Origin: Treponema sp. | Lineage (GTDB): Bacteria > Spirochaetota > Spirochaetia > Treponematales > Treponemataceae | DNA length: 64,000 nucleotides | NCBI GenBank assembly: GCA_017469785.1 | Contig: JAFUFU010000048.1 | Span: forward strand, 1 to 64,000 | Reading direction: 5' to 3' | Shown here: piece by piece, positions 25,571 to 33,816 of the stretch | Layout of the letters: every line of letters begins with the position of its first letter | Position numbering within the stretch: position 1 is the stretch's first letter | Notes under the pieces: generated by a model | Seen by the model: the letters and a program-made list of their open reading frames with translations, nothing else | Told to the model about the DNA's origin: nothing | The model's database searches: none | Program-made: the position numbers and the translations under genes

Positions 25571-26303
25571 CTATTGTGATTGAGCAGAAAAGTAAAGTAA
25601 AAAGTCTGTCTGTAAAAAATACCCCGGGACAAGTACTTTGCGTTTTGCAAGCTGCTTAACAGTTTCCAATTTAAGCCGAGAATATTGAGCAATTTTCTCT
25701 AAAGAAAGAGCACCTTCTTTGAACATCTCTTCTGCAATTTCTGTTCGGTCTTCAGCTTCCTCTTCTGCTGCTCATCTCTGAAGTCTTACTACATGAAAAA
25801 TCGTGCATCAGGTCGCCAATAGGATCATTTTCCCTGTACTTTCTATTTACATAAATTATATGCGAGCCGTTATTAAAAGGCTTTTTGCCATTTATATAAC
25901 GTTCAATTTTATATACTCCAAGACCATCGCCGTATATGTTATTCTCCGTAATGAAAATGACATAACTTTCTGGCAGAACGATCTTTTTCTGACCGCTTAC
26001 AGTCTCATTCGCATCCATCAAAGCTGCATTGTATCTGGCTCTTTGAGCTCCAGCACCTTCGTTTGCACGCTTAATCTCTATGTCGTAAGCCTTGCCAGTC
26101 GAATTTTTTGCAAACACATCAAGCCGAACAGAGTGCCCATGCAGATTCTTTATAACCTGCTGTCCTTTAGCCTCTGTAACAGTCAAATCAGACTTATCAA
26201 GCAAAATCCGCAGGACTTCCTGAATACACTCATTTTCACCGTCAAAGAAACGAGTCATAAAATCATCGTCCATAAGAGTGAACTGCTGGATCCGTGCAAT
26301 CAT
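25571..26303 (-). pseudogene. Rpn/PD-(D/E)XK transposase-family nuclease, internally deleted
   Basis: The 183-residue N-terminal piece (25752-26303) matches the Rpn family (PD-(D/E)XK nuclease family transposase): TRFFDGENE at the start, VRLDVFAKNSTGKAYDIEIK near residue 60 with the catalytic Asp and Glu-x-Lys, and GDLMHDFSCSK near residue 165. It then ends in an unrelated SSRRGS. In another frame downstream (about 25740-25571) the normal C terminus reappears: EKIAQYSRLKLETVKQLAKR. The middle segment that should link them is missing. So a deletion with frameshift has broken the gene. The intact nuclease core may still be translated. Confidence 0.8.
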
Positions 26304-26580
26304 TTTCTGGCGTTTCGATTGTTATTCTGCATTCAAGTTTAAAATTTAACACAGAAATTCAGAATCAACAAGATGCATATGAAGCAAGATTCCCCCAAGT
26401 TTAAGTATATGTCATTTAACGAAGAAAAGATAAGAAAAACATTAGTCTAAATTTTTTGTGAAATCAGCATTCATTAGTACAAAAACATTTCTTTTTCAAT
26501 CCAATTCTTTTTACGGTAAGAAATTAGCGGATTGTAGCAAATTTGAGGGGGAAAGGTGCAGTTTTTTGCCTGTTTTGTTT
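26304..26580. other. Intergenic region between two divergent units
   Basis: 277 bp, AT-rich. The only feature I can support is the 20-bp leader element near its right end (26537-26556). No tRNA, clear promoter or terminator was found; a weak TTCAAT/TAAGAA pair with a 16-bp spacer lies around 26495-26522. The reading frame of the following gene is open through the second half of this region, but without a ribosome site. Confidence 0.5.
26537..26556 (+). repeat. 20-bp leader element, copy C (GlfT2-like gene)
   Basis: GCAAATTTGAGGGGGAAAGG, identical to copies A and B, ending 24 bp before the ATG at 26581. It shares one additional base on each side with copy A (AG..T). Confidence 0.75.
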
Positions 26581-28392
26581 ATGAAAAGACTCCTTTTACA
26601 AAAAATACTTTTACCGAGTGACGAACGACTTCAGATTCACTGGGGGCTTTTCTATCGCGCGCCACGGCTCTCGTTGAGCGCAGACTGCAAGCGCTTGTAC
26701 ATTCCGTCTGGAGTCTCTGTGGATTTCGCGACCTACCTTAACGGATTTTCGATTCAAAAATGGAGCCTATACAGCGACTTGAAGAATGTCACGCTGAATA
26801 TAACGGCAAAAGGGCATTTTTTGCTTAAAGCCGTCGGCTATCACCTTAATCCTGTCATGCCGGACAGGGTTGAATTCTCTTCAACGGAATATAATTTTTC
26901 GGAAGATAGTCAAATTGCACTTTCTTTCCCTGATGATACAAAAGAGCAGCTTTTTTCATTCGAGATTATTCCTTTTTCAGACTGCGAAGTTTCAAACGGT
27001 GCTTTCTATGCTGATTTTGAGGATTCATCCGTGCGCGGCATCAGGCTGTGCCTTGCCACAACCACAATGAAGAAAGAGGAATTCATCAAGAAGAATGTGC
27101 GTCTCCTCAAGGAAGCGCTTCTGTCTGAAACGTCCGAAATCCGGGACAATTTCTTCGTTCATGTCGTTGACAACGGAAGGACTTTGCAGAAAGAGGAAAT
27201 CGAGGGATTCCATGTAACGCTGCACCCGAACAAGAACGTCGGCGGTTCAGGTGGTTTTGCACGCGGAATGATAGAGTCAATGCACCAGACGCCGGAAGCG
27301 ACACACGTTCTATTGATGGACGATGATGTTCTTGTGTTACCGGAAAGCATACGGCGGACATACGCGCTGCTTACAGTCCTCAAAACGGAATGGCAGGATG
27401 CCTTCATAAGCGGGGCGATGCTGGAAATGGAAGCCAAATTCATTCAGCATGAAGCATTGGCTATCTTATCTGATAAATGTTTGTTTTCATCTGTTCAGCC
27501 AATCTCAGACCAAAATCTTCTTGAGAATGTAATCCGAAACAATATTGAAATTTCAAATCAGAGTTTTGTCTACGGCGCATGGTGGTATTGTTGTATTCCT
27601 ATAACAAAAATAAAAGAAAACGGTCTTCCTTTACCTTTGTTTATCCGAGGAGATGATGCGGAATATGGTCTAAGAGCAAAAGCCAAATGTATTGCGATGT
27701 CAGGATTATGTATTTGGCACATGGGTTTTGCAAACAAATACAACGCATTTATGGATTTGTACCAAGTGTTCAGGAATCTTTTGATAGTTTCAAGTATAAC
27801 GGAAGAGCTTAGTGTCTTAGCGCAGGCAAAAAAACTCAGAGCTATGTTCTACAAAGAATTACGGGAATACGCATACAACGGAGCAGAATTACTTTGCTTG
27901 GCACTTGAGCATTATCTAAAAGGTCCAGCGTTTTTAGAAGAAGATAAAGGCGAAGCAATTTTAAAAGAGTATGGCAGGTTGAATGAAAAGTTAATTCCAA
28001 TCTCTTCCTATGATTTGAATGAACCGTTGCATTTGTTATTTACGAATCCAGGCTTATCTTTGCCTAGACGGATTTTGTATCGTCTCACGATAAATTTTCA
28101 GAGATTTTGTCCATTTTCTTTTACAAAAAAAGAAATAGCCAATGTCATTTTTGGTGGAAAAGAATTTTCAGGAAGACAATATCGTTGTCGCAAGATTCTT
28201 GCAGTGAATGAATTCAACTACACAGGAATTCTTCGAAAACAAAACCGAAAGGTTTTTCATAGTTTAATGCGACGGTTTTCAAATGATTGGAAGCGATTTA
28301 ATAAAAAATATAAGAAATTAGCAAAAGAATATTCCGCTAAGCGTGAATGGCTCACGAGTGAAGAATTCTGGAAAGACTATTTGGGGATATAA
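26581..28392 (+). CDS. GlfT2-like galactofuranosyltransferase
   Basis: 603 residues from ATG 26581; an in-frame GTG exists at 26458 but lacks a ribosome site and the homology-like region begins at 26581. An N-terminal beta-rich domain of about 150 residues precedes a GT-A core: NVGGSGGFARGM near residue 221, HVLLMDDDVLVLPESIRRTY near residue 241 (DDD metal motif), FIRGDDAEYGLRAKA near residue 358 and IWHMGF near residue 380 (catalytic Asp and metal His). This domain order is that of mycobacterial GlfT2, which polymerises galactofuranose from UDP-Galf. Two glf genes in the window can supply the donor. Composition changes sharply near base 27440, from GC-rich to AT-rich, within one intact frame. 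Confidence 0.87.
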   Translation: MKRLLLQKILLPSDERLQIHWGLFYRAPRLSLSADCKRLYIPSGVSVDFATYLNGFSIQKWSLYSDLKNVTLNITAKGHFLLKAVGYHLNPVMPDRVEFSSTEYNFSEDSQIALSFPDDTKEQLFSFEIIPFSDCEVSNGAFYADFEDSSVRGIRLCLATTTMKKEEFIKKNVRLLKEALLSETSEIRDNFFVHVVDNGRTLQKEEIEGFHVTLHPNKNVGGSGGFARGMIESMHQTPEATHVLLMDDDVLVLPESIRRTYALLTVLKTEWQDAFISGAMLEMEAKFIQHEALAILSDKCLFSSVQPISDQNLLENVIRNNIEISNQSFVYGAWWYCCIPITKIKENGLPLPLFIRGDDAEYGLRAKAKCIAMSGLCIWHMGFANKYNAFMDLYQVFRNLLIVSSITEELSVLAQAKKLRAMFYKELREYAYNGAELLCLALEHYLKGPAFLEEDKGEAILKEYGRLNEKLIPISSYDLNEPLHLLFTNPGLSLPRRILYRLTINFQRFCPFSFTKKEIANVIFGGKEFSGRQYRCRKILAVNEFNYTGILRKQNRKVFHSLMRRFSNDWKRFNKKYKKLAKEYSAKREWLTSEEFWKDYLGI

Positions 28393-28423
28393 CCTGTTAT
28401 AGGTGTTTTAAAGGAGACACCGA

Positions 28424-28462
28424 ATGAACGATATTTTGCATATAGCACTTCCTGCCTTTTAG
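28424..28462 (+). CDS. Possible 12-residue leader peptide or gene remnant
   Basis: ATG at 28424 with AAGGAG 7 bp upstream opens a frame of 12 codons (MNDILHIALPAF) ending at TAG 28460. The ribosome site is better than that of the following SMR gene. It could be a short regulatory ORF or what is left of a longer gene. Nothing in it resembles an attenuator with repeated codons. Confidence 0.25.
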   Translation: MNDILHIALPAF

Positions 28463-28507
28463 TAAAAGAATTCGATTTGGTAGGTATATCAGGAGTTTTT
28501 TTTATTT

Positions 28508-28864
28508 ATGAACATCATCTTAATCTTGTCCAGTGTTTTACTAAACTGCTCTGCTCAGCTTTTAATCCGAAAAGGAATGCTTGTAGCTGGAGATATGGGC
28601 CTTGTGGCAATGGCACATAATGTCGGCTCACTCATAACTAATGTATGGTTGTGGTTTGCCATGCTCTGTTATGGTGTGAGCATACTTCTTTGGATGAGCG
28701 TACTTTCAAAAGTAGAGGTCAGTTTTGCATATCCGTTTCTAAGTATCGGCTATGTTATTTCTGCTGTAGTTGGATTTTTCTTTTTCGGGGAAACACTCAC
28801 TGCAATTCGTGTTGCGGGGATAGCAGTGATTTGTATTGGTGTTGTTCTCATTTCAAGGAGCTAG
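28508..28864 (+). CDS. SMR/EamA-type small membrane protein (ArnE/F-like flippase subunit 1)
   Basis: 118 residues with four hydrophobic helices. It begins MNIILILSSVLLNCSAQLLI then RKG, keeps the helix-1 position that carries Glu in drug exporters as Ser/Ala, and has VSFAYPFLSIGYV near residue 76 and FFGETLT near residue 95. ArnE/ArnF proteins of this size flip undecaprenyl-phosphate-sugar to the periplasmic face. A second copy of equal length is at 29895, suggesting a heterodimer as in ArnEF. The polyprenyl-phosphate-pentose genes downstream give the likely cargo. Confidence 0.8.
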   Translation: MNIILILSSVLLNCSAQLLIRKGMLVAGDMGLVAMAHNVGSLITNVWLWFAMLCYGVSILLWMSVLSKVEVSFAYPFLSIGYVISAVVGFFFFGETLTAIRVAGIAVICIGVVLISRS

Positions 28865-28873
28865 TGGAAAATT

Positions 28874-29860
28874 ATGTTCTATATTTTTGGCGGAAATGGC
28901 TTTGTCGGCCGATATTTGGCAAATGAGCTTGCTGGGCAAAACAAGGAAACGACTGTAATCGACTTACACGATTCTCTTGATTCCAGAATAGATGGAAAAG
29001 TTTCCTATATAAAGGCAGACATTCGTAATCTTGAGGAAATGCGTTCAATTTTATTTTCCGAGGCAGATACCGTGATAAACCTTGCGGCAAATCAGTATCA
29101 TACAAAAGTTCCGAAGAATCGACATGAATACTTCTTCAATACGAACACTGTTGGAACAAAGAATATTCTCACGGCAATGACCGAGAAGGGATGCAAAAAA
29201 CTAATTCAGTTCACGACAGACATGACTTATGGGAAACCCCAGTATCTGCCAGTTGATATAAAACACCCTCAGAATCCGTTCGGTCCTTATGGCGAGAGTA
29301 AGAAAGCCTGTGAGGAAATATGCCGTGATTTCAGAAATACTAGTCTTTTGTCGGGGGGGGGTATAAATATATGCATATTCCGACCTCGAATGATAAGCGG
29401 TCCTGGAAGACTTGGAATTCTCGTGAAATTATTCAAACTGATAGACATGAATCTTCCTGTTCCGACAATCGGGAATGGAAGAAACCATTATCAGATGATT
29501 TCCGTATTCGATTGTGTTTCTGCAATTATGGCGGCAATCGAAAAAGGAGTTCCAAACAAGGAATACAACCTCGGATCTTCAGAAAGCCCAGACATAACGA
29601 CACTTCTCAAAAGTGTGATAAAAACGGCTCATTCTCATTCATTTGTAATTCATACGCCAGGAAAACTCGTAAAACTTGTTCTGAAGTTTTTAGACAACAT
29701 CGGTCTTACCATCATGTACCCGGAACAGTTCATGATTGCGGACGAGGAATACATTCTAGATATTTCGGAGACTCAGAAAGATTTGGGCTGGAATCCGAAA
29801 TACAACGACGAAGACATGCTAATTCAGGCATACAAAATGTACAAGGAGGGAAATTCCTAA
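28874..29860 (+). CDS. Extended SDR (NAD-dependent epimerase/dehydratase) with internal G9 tract
   Basis: 328 residues. FIFGGNGFVGRYLA-type nucleotide loop at the N terminus (YIFGGNGFVGRYLA in full frame), FTTDMTYG near residue 116 and YGESKKACEE near residue 138 with the Tyr-x-x-x-Lys pair. It is flanked by the two SMR genes and followed by the UbiA gene, so it may act on the sugar or the lipid-linked sugar; a DprE2-like reduction is possible, but no DprE1-type flavoenzyme accompanies it. Codons 160-163 are encoded by a G9 run (29353-29361): one added or lost G abolishes the C-terminal half. The frame is intact in this sequence. Confidence 0.8.
   Translation: MFYIFGGNGFVGRYLANELAGQNKETTVIDLHDSLDSRIDGKVSYIKADIRNLEEMRSILFSEADTVINLAANQYHTKVPKNRHEYFFNTNTVGTKNILTAMTEKGCKKLIQFTTDMTYGKPQYLPVDIKHPQNPFGPYGESKKACEEICRDFRNTSLLSGGGINICIFRPRMISGPGRLGILVKLFKLIDMNLPVPTIGNGRNHYQMISVFDCVSAIMAAIEKGVPNKEYNLGSSESPDITTLLKSVIKTAHSHSFVIHTPGKLVKLVLKFLDNIGLTIMYPEQFMIADEEYILDISETQKDLGWNPKYNDEDMLIQAYKMYKEGNS
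29353..29361 (+). repeat. G9 homopolymer inside the SDR gene
   Basis: Nine Gs within codons 160-163 of the 328-codon frame (Ser-Gly-Gly-Gly-Ile). A gain of one G moves translation into a frame that stays open to 29898, four bases into the ATG of the next SMR gene; other changes truncate. The first half alone would lack the substrate-binding domain. Confidence 0.9.
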
Positions 29861-29894
29861 ATGTTTATTTGCCTCTGAAGTTCAGGAGCATTGC

Positions 29895-30251
29895 ATGAAT
29901 GTATTACTTATTCTTGCAAGCGTGTTCCTGAACTCATCGGCACAAGTTCTTATGAAAAAAGGCATGGCACAAGCAGAAAATATGAATATTTCTCAGATGC
30001 TTTCAAACATATTGTTTTTTATCAAAAACGGCTGGCTTTGGTGTGCTGTCAGTGCGTATGGCTTGAGTTTCATCCTCTGGCTTGGTGTCCTTGCAAAATC
30101 TCCGGTTAGTTTTGCTTTTCCGTTTTTAAGCATCGGTTATGTTCTTGTTGCGCTTGCCGGGCATTTTTTATTCGGCGAACATATATCCTTTGTGCAAATA
30201 ATTGGTTTTGCGGCCATCTGCATGGGGGTCGTGCTTATTTCCAGGAACTGA
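29895..30251 (+). CDS. SMR/EamA-type small membrane protein (ArnE/F-like flippase subunit 2)
   Basis: 118 residues, four helices, starting MNVLLILASVFLNSSAQVLM and with VSFAFPFLSIGYV near residue 76 and FGEHIS near residue 96. It is a clear paralogue of the protein at 28508, with the same length and motif positions, but DNA similarity is low, so the duplication is old. The pair probably forms one transporter for a polyprenyl-phosphate sugar. It lies 18 bp before the UbiA gene. Confidence 0.8.
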   Translation: MNVLLILASVFLNSSAQVLMKKGMAQAENMNISQMLSNILFFIKNGWLWCAVSAYGLSFILWLGVLAKSPVSFAFPFLSIGYVLVALAGHFLFGEHISFVQIIGFAAICMGVVLISRN

Positions 30252-30269
30252 AATTAGGATTTTTAAGAA

Positions 30270-31130
30270 ATGAAAAATATAATCAGACTTCTTCGTATAA
30301 AACACTACATAAAGAATATTCTCGTTTTGGTGCCGCTCGCATTCATGGGGAATAATATTGAATTGGCTAGCCTTACGGCGTCCCTTCTTGGCCTTGTGGC
30401 TTTCTGCCTTATTTGTTCGTGCATTTACATAGTAAATGATGCGAAAGACATTGAAAAAGACCGGTTACATCCAACCAAGAAAAATAGACCAATGGCAAGC
30501 GGAGCAGTGTCTGTTAAGCTTGGAATTTTTTTTGCAGTTCTCTGTTTCATAATTTCTTGTGGAATTGTTGCTTATCTTATAATATTCAAAAATGTTGGCA
30601 AAGCCTCAATTGTCTGGTTTCTTTTATATTTTGTTCTAAATCTTTTGTACAGTTTCGGACTAAAAAATATTCCAATTATAGACATAATAATTCTCATGTC
30701 AGGTTTCTTGATTAGAATTCTTTTTGGAGCCGTGATAGCTAATACCTTCGTTTCCTCGTGGCTTTATCTTACTGTAATGTCGGGTGCATTTTATTTTGCG
30801 TTAGGAAAGAGAAGGAATGAGATCCTGAAAATATCTTCATCAGGTCAAACCAGGAAAGTACTGGCCGTTTACACTCACAATTTTCTGGATAAGTTCATGT
30901 ATGTGTCTCTTGCGATGGCGAATGTATTTTATGCTCTCTGGGCAAAGGAATATCCGAAAAAGTACATGATTTTCACAGTTCCTTTAGTCGTTGTTATCTG
31001 CATGCAGTACTCCCTTGATGTTGAAGGTGATAGCGACGGAGACCCGGTTGAGGTTGTTCTAAAGGATAAGAAGCTTGTTGTATTCTCAATACTGCTGGCA
31101 ATTATGATGGGCGGGATTTTATTCGTATGA
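30270..31130 (+). CDS. UbiA prenyltransferase, decaprenyl-phosphate phosphoribosyltransferase-like
   Basis: 286 residues, about eight membrane helices. NDAKDIEKDRLHPTKKNRP near residue 58 is the diagnostic NDxxDxxxDxxHPxKxxRP pattern of DPPR synthase (mycobacterial Rv3806c family), distinct from quinone UbiA enzymes. A second motif region SFGLKNIPIIDIIIL near residue 130 leads to FLIRILFGA. The enzyme transfers 5-phosphoribose from PRPP to a polyprenyl phosphate, the first step to polyprenyl-phosphate ribose or arabinofuranose. It overlaps the HAD phosphatase gene by 4 bp, exactly the partner expected for the next step. Confidence 0.88.
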   Translation: MKNIIRLLRIKHYIKNILVLVPLAFMGNNIELASLTASLLGLVAFCLICSCIYIVNDAKDIEKDRLHPTKKNRPMASGAVSVKLGIFFAVLCFIISCGIVAYLIIFKNVGKASIVWFLLYFVLNLLYSFGLKNIPIIDIIILMSGFLIRILFGAVIANTFVSSWLYLTVMSGAFYFALGKRRNEILKISSSGQTRKVLAVYTHNFLDKFMYVSLAMANVFYALWAKEYPKKYMIFTVPLVVVICMQYSLDVEGDSDGDPVEVVLKDKKLVVFSILLAIMMGGILFV

Positions 31131-31684
31131 ATGTCTATGATTTTGACGGAACAATTTATAACGGTGACTCATCCATTGACTTCTGGCTTTTCTGCATAAG
31201 AAAGTATCCTGATATTCTGAGATTCTTTCCGTGGCAGATTTTTGGAGGATTGCTATTTTTTATGAAGCTTATCACAAAAGAAGAATTCAAAAGCCGTTAT
31301 TTTAGTTTTTTTGGAGGAATTTCAGACATCGATTCTGCCGTAAAGGAGTTCTGGAATGTAAATGAACATAAAATCAAGAATTGGTATAAAAATCAGCAGA
31401 ATGAAGATGACTGTGTGATAAGCGCATCTCCAAAGTTTTTACTTGAAGAAATATTTAGTCGGATTGGAATAAAAAATCTGATTGCAACGGAAGTGGATAA
31501 AAAAACAGGCAAACTTCTTGGAAAAAATTGTCATGACAAAAACAAGGTCGTTTTTTATCAAGAAAAATTCAGGGATGTTGAGATTGAGTCCTTTTATTCG
31601 GATTCGCATTCAGACAAACCGATGACAGAGATTTCAAGGAACGCTTTTTTTGTGAAGGGCGATAAAATAAAAATATGGAGATAA
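31127..31684 (+). CDS. HAD-IB phosphatase, probable polyprenyl-phosphate 5-phosphoribose phosphatase
   Basis: 185 residues. MNVYDFDGTIYNGDSSIDFW begins with the catalytic Asp-x-Asp; DDCVISASPKFLLEEI near residue 98 has the Ser motif, and FYSDSHSDKPMTEIS near residue 162 the acidic motif IV. HAD-IB enzymes act on phosphoserine-type monoesters. Its start overlaps the stop of the DPPR-synthase-like gene (ATGA), strongly suggesting it removes the 5-phosphate from polyprenyl-phosphate phosphoribose. That specific substrate is inferred from coupling, not from a motif. Confidence 0.82.
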   Translation: MNVYDFDGTIYNGDSSIDFWLFCIRKYPDILRFFPWQIFGGLLFFMKLITKEEFKSRYFSFFGGISDIDSAVKEFWNVNEHKIKNWYKNQQNEDDCVISASPKFLLEEIFSRIGIKNLIATEVDKKTGKLLGKNCHDKNKVVFYQEKFRDVEIESFYSDSHSDKPMTEISRNAFFVKGDKIKIWR

Positions 31685-31688
31685 GAAA

Positions 31689-33749
31689 ATGAATGCTATC
31701 GAGATAATAAAAAAATGTTTTGAAATAAAATTAAAAATTTCTGACAGGTTTATAGCAAGTGCTGCTTATCTTTATATGATTGTTCCTACACTTATTTTCT
31801 TTTTAGGTTGGCTTCGCCTCCCTCTTGGAATTCTTTTTTCAATAATTCTCGCATTCGGATTTATTTGGCATATAAAGAAAAATTATTCGTTAAAAAACAC
31901 ATCTGTTTTTGAAATATCTTTAGGAAATCTCGCTGTTATTACTGTTTTGGTTTTATTTTGGGTTTACATGTCTGGAATTGGTGGCTACACATTCCAAAGA
32001 TGGGATTTTCATTTCCGAAATGCTGTATTGCGTGATTTGACAGAATTTTCTTGGCCTGTAATTTATCCTGAAACAAATAATGGTCTTGTCTATTATTTTG
32101 CACATTGGTTAGTTCCAGCCTTAGTCGGAAAAATTTTCGGCTATGTTGCAGCAAATTTTGTCCTTTACATTTGGTCTGTACTTGGAATCTTTATAAGCCT
32201 TATATTGCTTGCAAAACTTTTGCGGATAAACAATTTTCGAAAATTACTTACGCTTTGTATCTTATTCATGGGATTCGGTTTTCCAAGACAATTTATTAAT
32301 TTGACTAATAATATTTTTGCAGGAACAAGATTTGAAAACTTTTTGCCATATAGATTTACAAATCACTCAGAGGCAATCGTATGGGTTTTCAATCAGACAA
32401 TCGTCCCGTTTGTAGCTACAGCACTTTTTCTAAATGAAAAAAGTATTTCTTCTCTTGCATTAATAGGCCTGCTTGTTTTGCCTTTTGCACCTTTCCCATT
32501 TATCGGGATTTTTATGATTTTTGTTCTTTGGGGAATAGTAAAACTTATTCAAAGTCTGAAAGAAGGTACAATAAAGATTTTTTTGAGAAGTGTTTTTAGC
32601 ATTCCTAATTTGTGTGCAATTTTTAGCATATTCATTGTGTTCTTATTTTTCTTTTCATGTAATAGTGCAACAAATGGTGTTGAAGGCATTGGTGGTATTC
32701 ATCTGAACATTCCAGAACTTGCTTTTACACAAAAGAAACGGTTTTTGTTCTGGCTGTTTGTTATCGATTTTTGTAATTTTGGAATTTTTGCACTTTTATT
32801 GTTTAAGGAAAATAAAAAAAATCCACTTTTTTATATTTCATTACTATCGATAATCATGCTCCAATTTATACAAATCGGAACAAGCCAAGACTTCTGCTGG
32901 CGTTCAACTGTACCTGCTATGTTTATACTTTTTTCAATGATAACAAAAAATATTTTGACGACTAATATAAATTTCTCATTTAGAAGATTTATTCTTGCAT
33001 GTACTATTGGAATTTCATTTGTAAATTGTTTTTTTGTAGATTTTATGTACACAACAAAGCAGATTGTTCGTAGTCATTTTACTCCAGTCAATTCAGATAG
33101 TATTTATACTTTTAGTGACAAAAATCTTCATTCTTATTGGCACTATTATAATTTTTTGTGTCCCCAAGATAATGAACATTTTTTTTATAAATTCTTATCA
33201 AAAAGAAAAGATGAAAAATTAAAAAACAAAGATTTGTTAAAAATTCAAGAACTGCAAGATAATCGAGGGCTTTTTCTATCCGAAGGATTTTATTCGATTT
33301 CACCGAAACAAAACAAAAATCTTTATCTTTCTCTAAAAACAAATTCTCAAATTTTGAATTACGACGGAAAAGATTTAGTTTTCTCCGAAGAAAAAACTGA
33401 TGTTTATATTACACATGTTATTTGCACTTGGGAGGAAAGAGATAGACCTTTCAATGATACGGATAAAATCAGAATTTCATTTCCTTCTGAAAATTCAAGT
33501 GAACCTTTATGGAATGCGATTCGACTGGATATTCCATGGGGAAAAATAAATGATAAGGGCGAAGTGTCAGCAACTTATCCCAATAATTCTGGTGCACAAA
33601 GATTTAAGCTCGTAAAGAAAGGGGAATTTTTTAGTATTTGTTACGGAAATTATGCGCTTGCATTTGATTCTGAAAATAATTCCGTAAAAATGAAAAAGTA
33701 TGAACCGAATGATGAAACTCAACTTTGGTATATAGCCCCTAGTAACTAA
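31689..33749 (+). CDS. GT-C-like polytopic glycosyltransferase with C-terminal lectin-like domain
   Basis: 686 residues. About 12 hydrophobic helices fill residues 20-450. The first large exported loop contains QRWDFHFRNAVLRDLTE near residue 104, with acids placed like the catalytic Asp of GT-C enzymes, which use polyprenyl-phosphate sugars outside the membrane. Residues 470-686 are soluble; near the end, AQRFKLVKKGEFFSICYGNY and later DETQLWYI recall the QxW repeats of ricin-type beta-trefoils. Mycobacterial Emb arabinosyltransferases also carry C-terminal carbohydrate-binding domains. It is the last gene of the polyprenyl-sugar operon, 4 bp after the phosphatase, and is the likely user of that donor. 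Confidence 0.7.
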   Translation: MNAIEIIKKCFEIKLKISDRFIASAAYLYMIVPTLIFFLGWLRLPLGILFSIILAFGFIWHIKKNYSLKNTSVFEISLGNLAVITVLVLFWVYMSGIGGYTFQRWDFHFRNAVLRDLTEFSWPVIYPETNNGLVYYFAHWLVPALVGKIFGYVAANFVLYIWSVLGIFISLILLAKLLRINNFRKLLTLCILFMGFGFPRQFINLTNNIFAGTRFENFLPYRFTNHSEAIVWVFNQTIVPFVATALFLNEKSISSLALIGLLVLPFAPFPFIGIFMIFVLWGIVKLIQSLKEGTIKIFLRSVFSIPNLCAIFSIFIVFLFFFSCNSATNGVEGIGGIHLNIPELAFTQKKRFLFWLFVIDFCNFGIFALLLFKENKKNPLFYISLLSIIMLQFIQIGTSQDFCWRSTVPAMFILFSMITKNILTTNINFSFRRFILACTIGISFVNCFFVDFMYTTKQIVRSHFTPVNSDSIYTFSDKNLHSYWHYYNFLCPQDNEHFFYKFLSKRKDEKLKNKDLLKIQELQDNRGLFLSEGFYSISPKQNKNLYLSLKTNSQILNYDGKDLVFSEEKTDVYITHVICTWEERDRPFNDTDKIRISFPSENSSEPLWNAIRLDIPWGKINDKGEVSATYPNNSGAQRFKLVKKGEFFSICYGNYALAFDSENNSVKMKKYEPNDETQLWYIAPSN

Positions 33750-33791
33750 TATAGAGGTCCTATATTAAAACTCCTATTATTTGGAATTTTA

Positions 33792-33816
33792 GTTCTTTGA
33801 CATTTCTATTTTTATT
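33792..33816. repeat. Cassette inverted repeat, left end of ATPase unit 1
   Basis: GTTCTTTGACATTTCTATTT followed by TTATT. Its inverted partner is 35145-35167. It also supplies a TTGACA hexamer. Confidence 0.65.

Noticed and set aside
29371..29898. 175-codon frame overlapping the SDR gene
   Set aside because: Not a separate gene; it is the frame reached if the G9 tract gains a base, and is discussed there.
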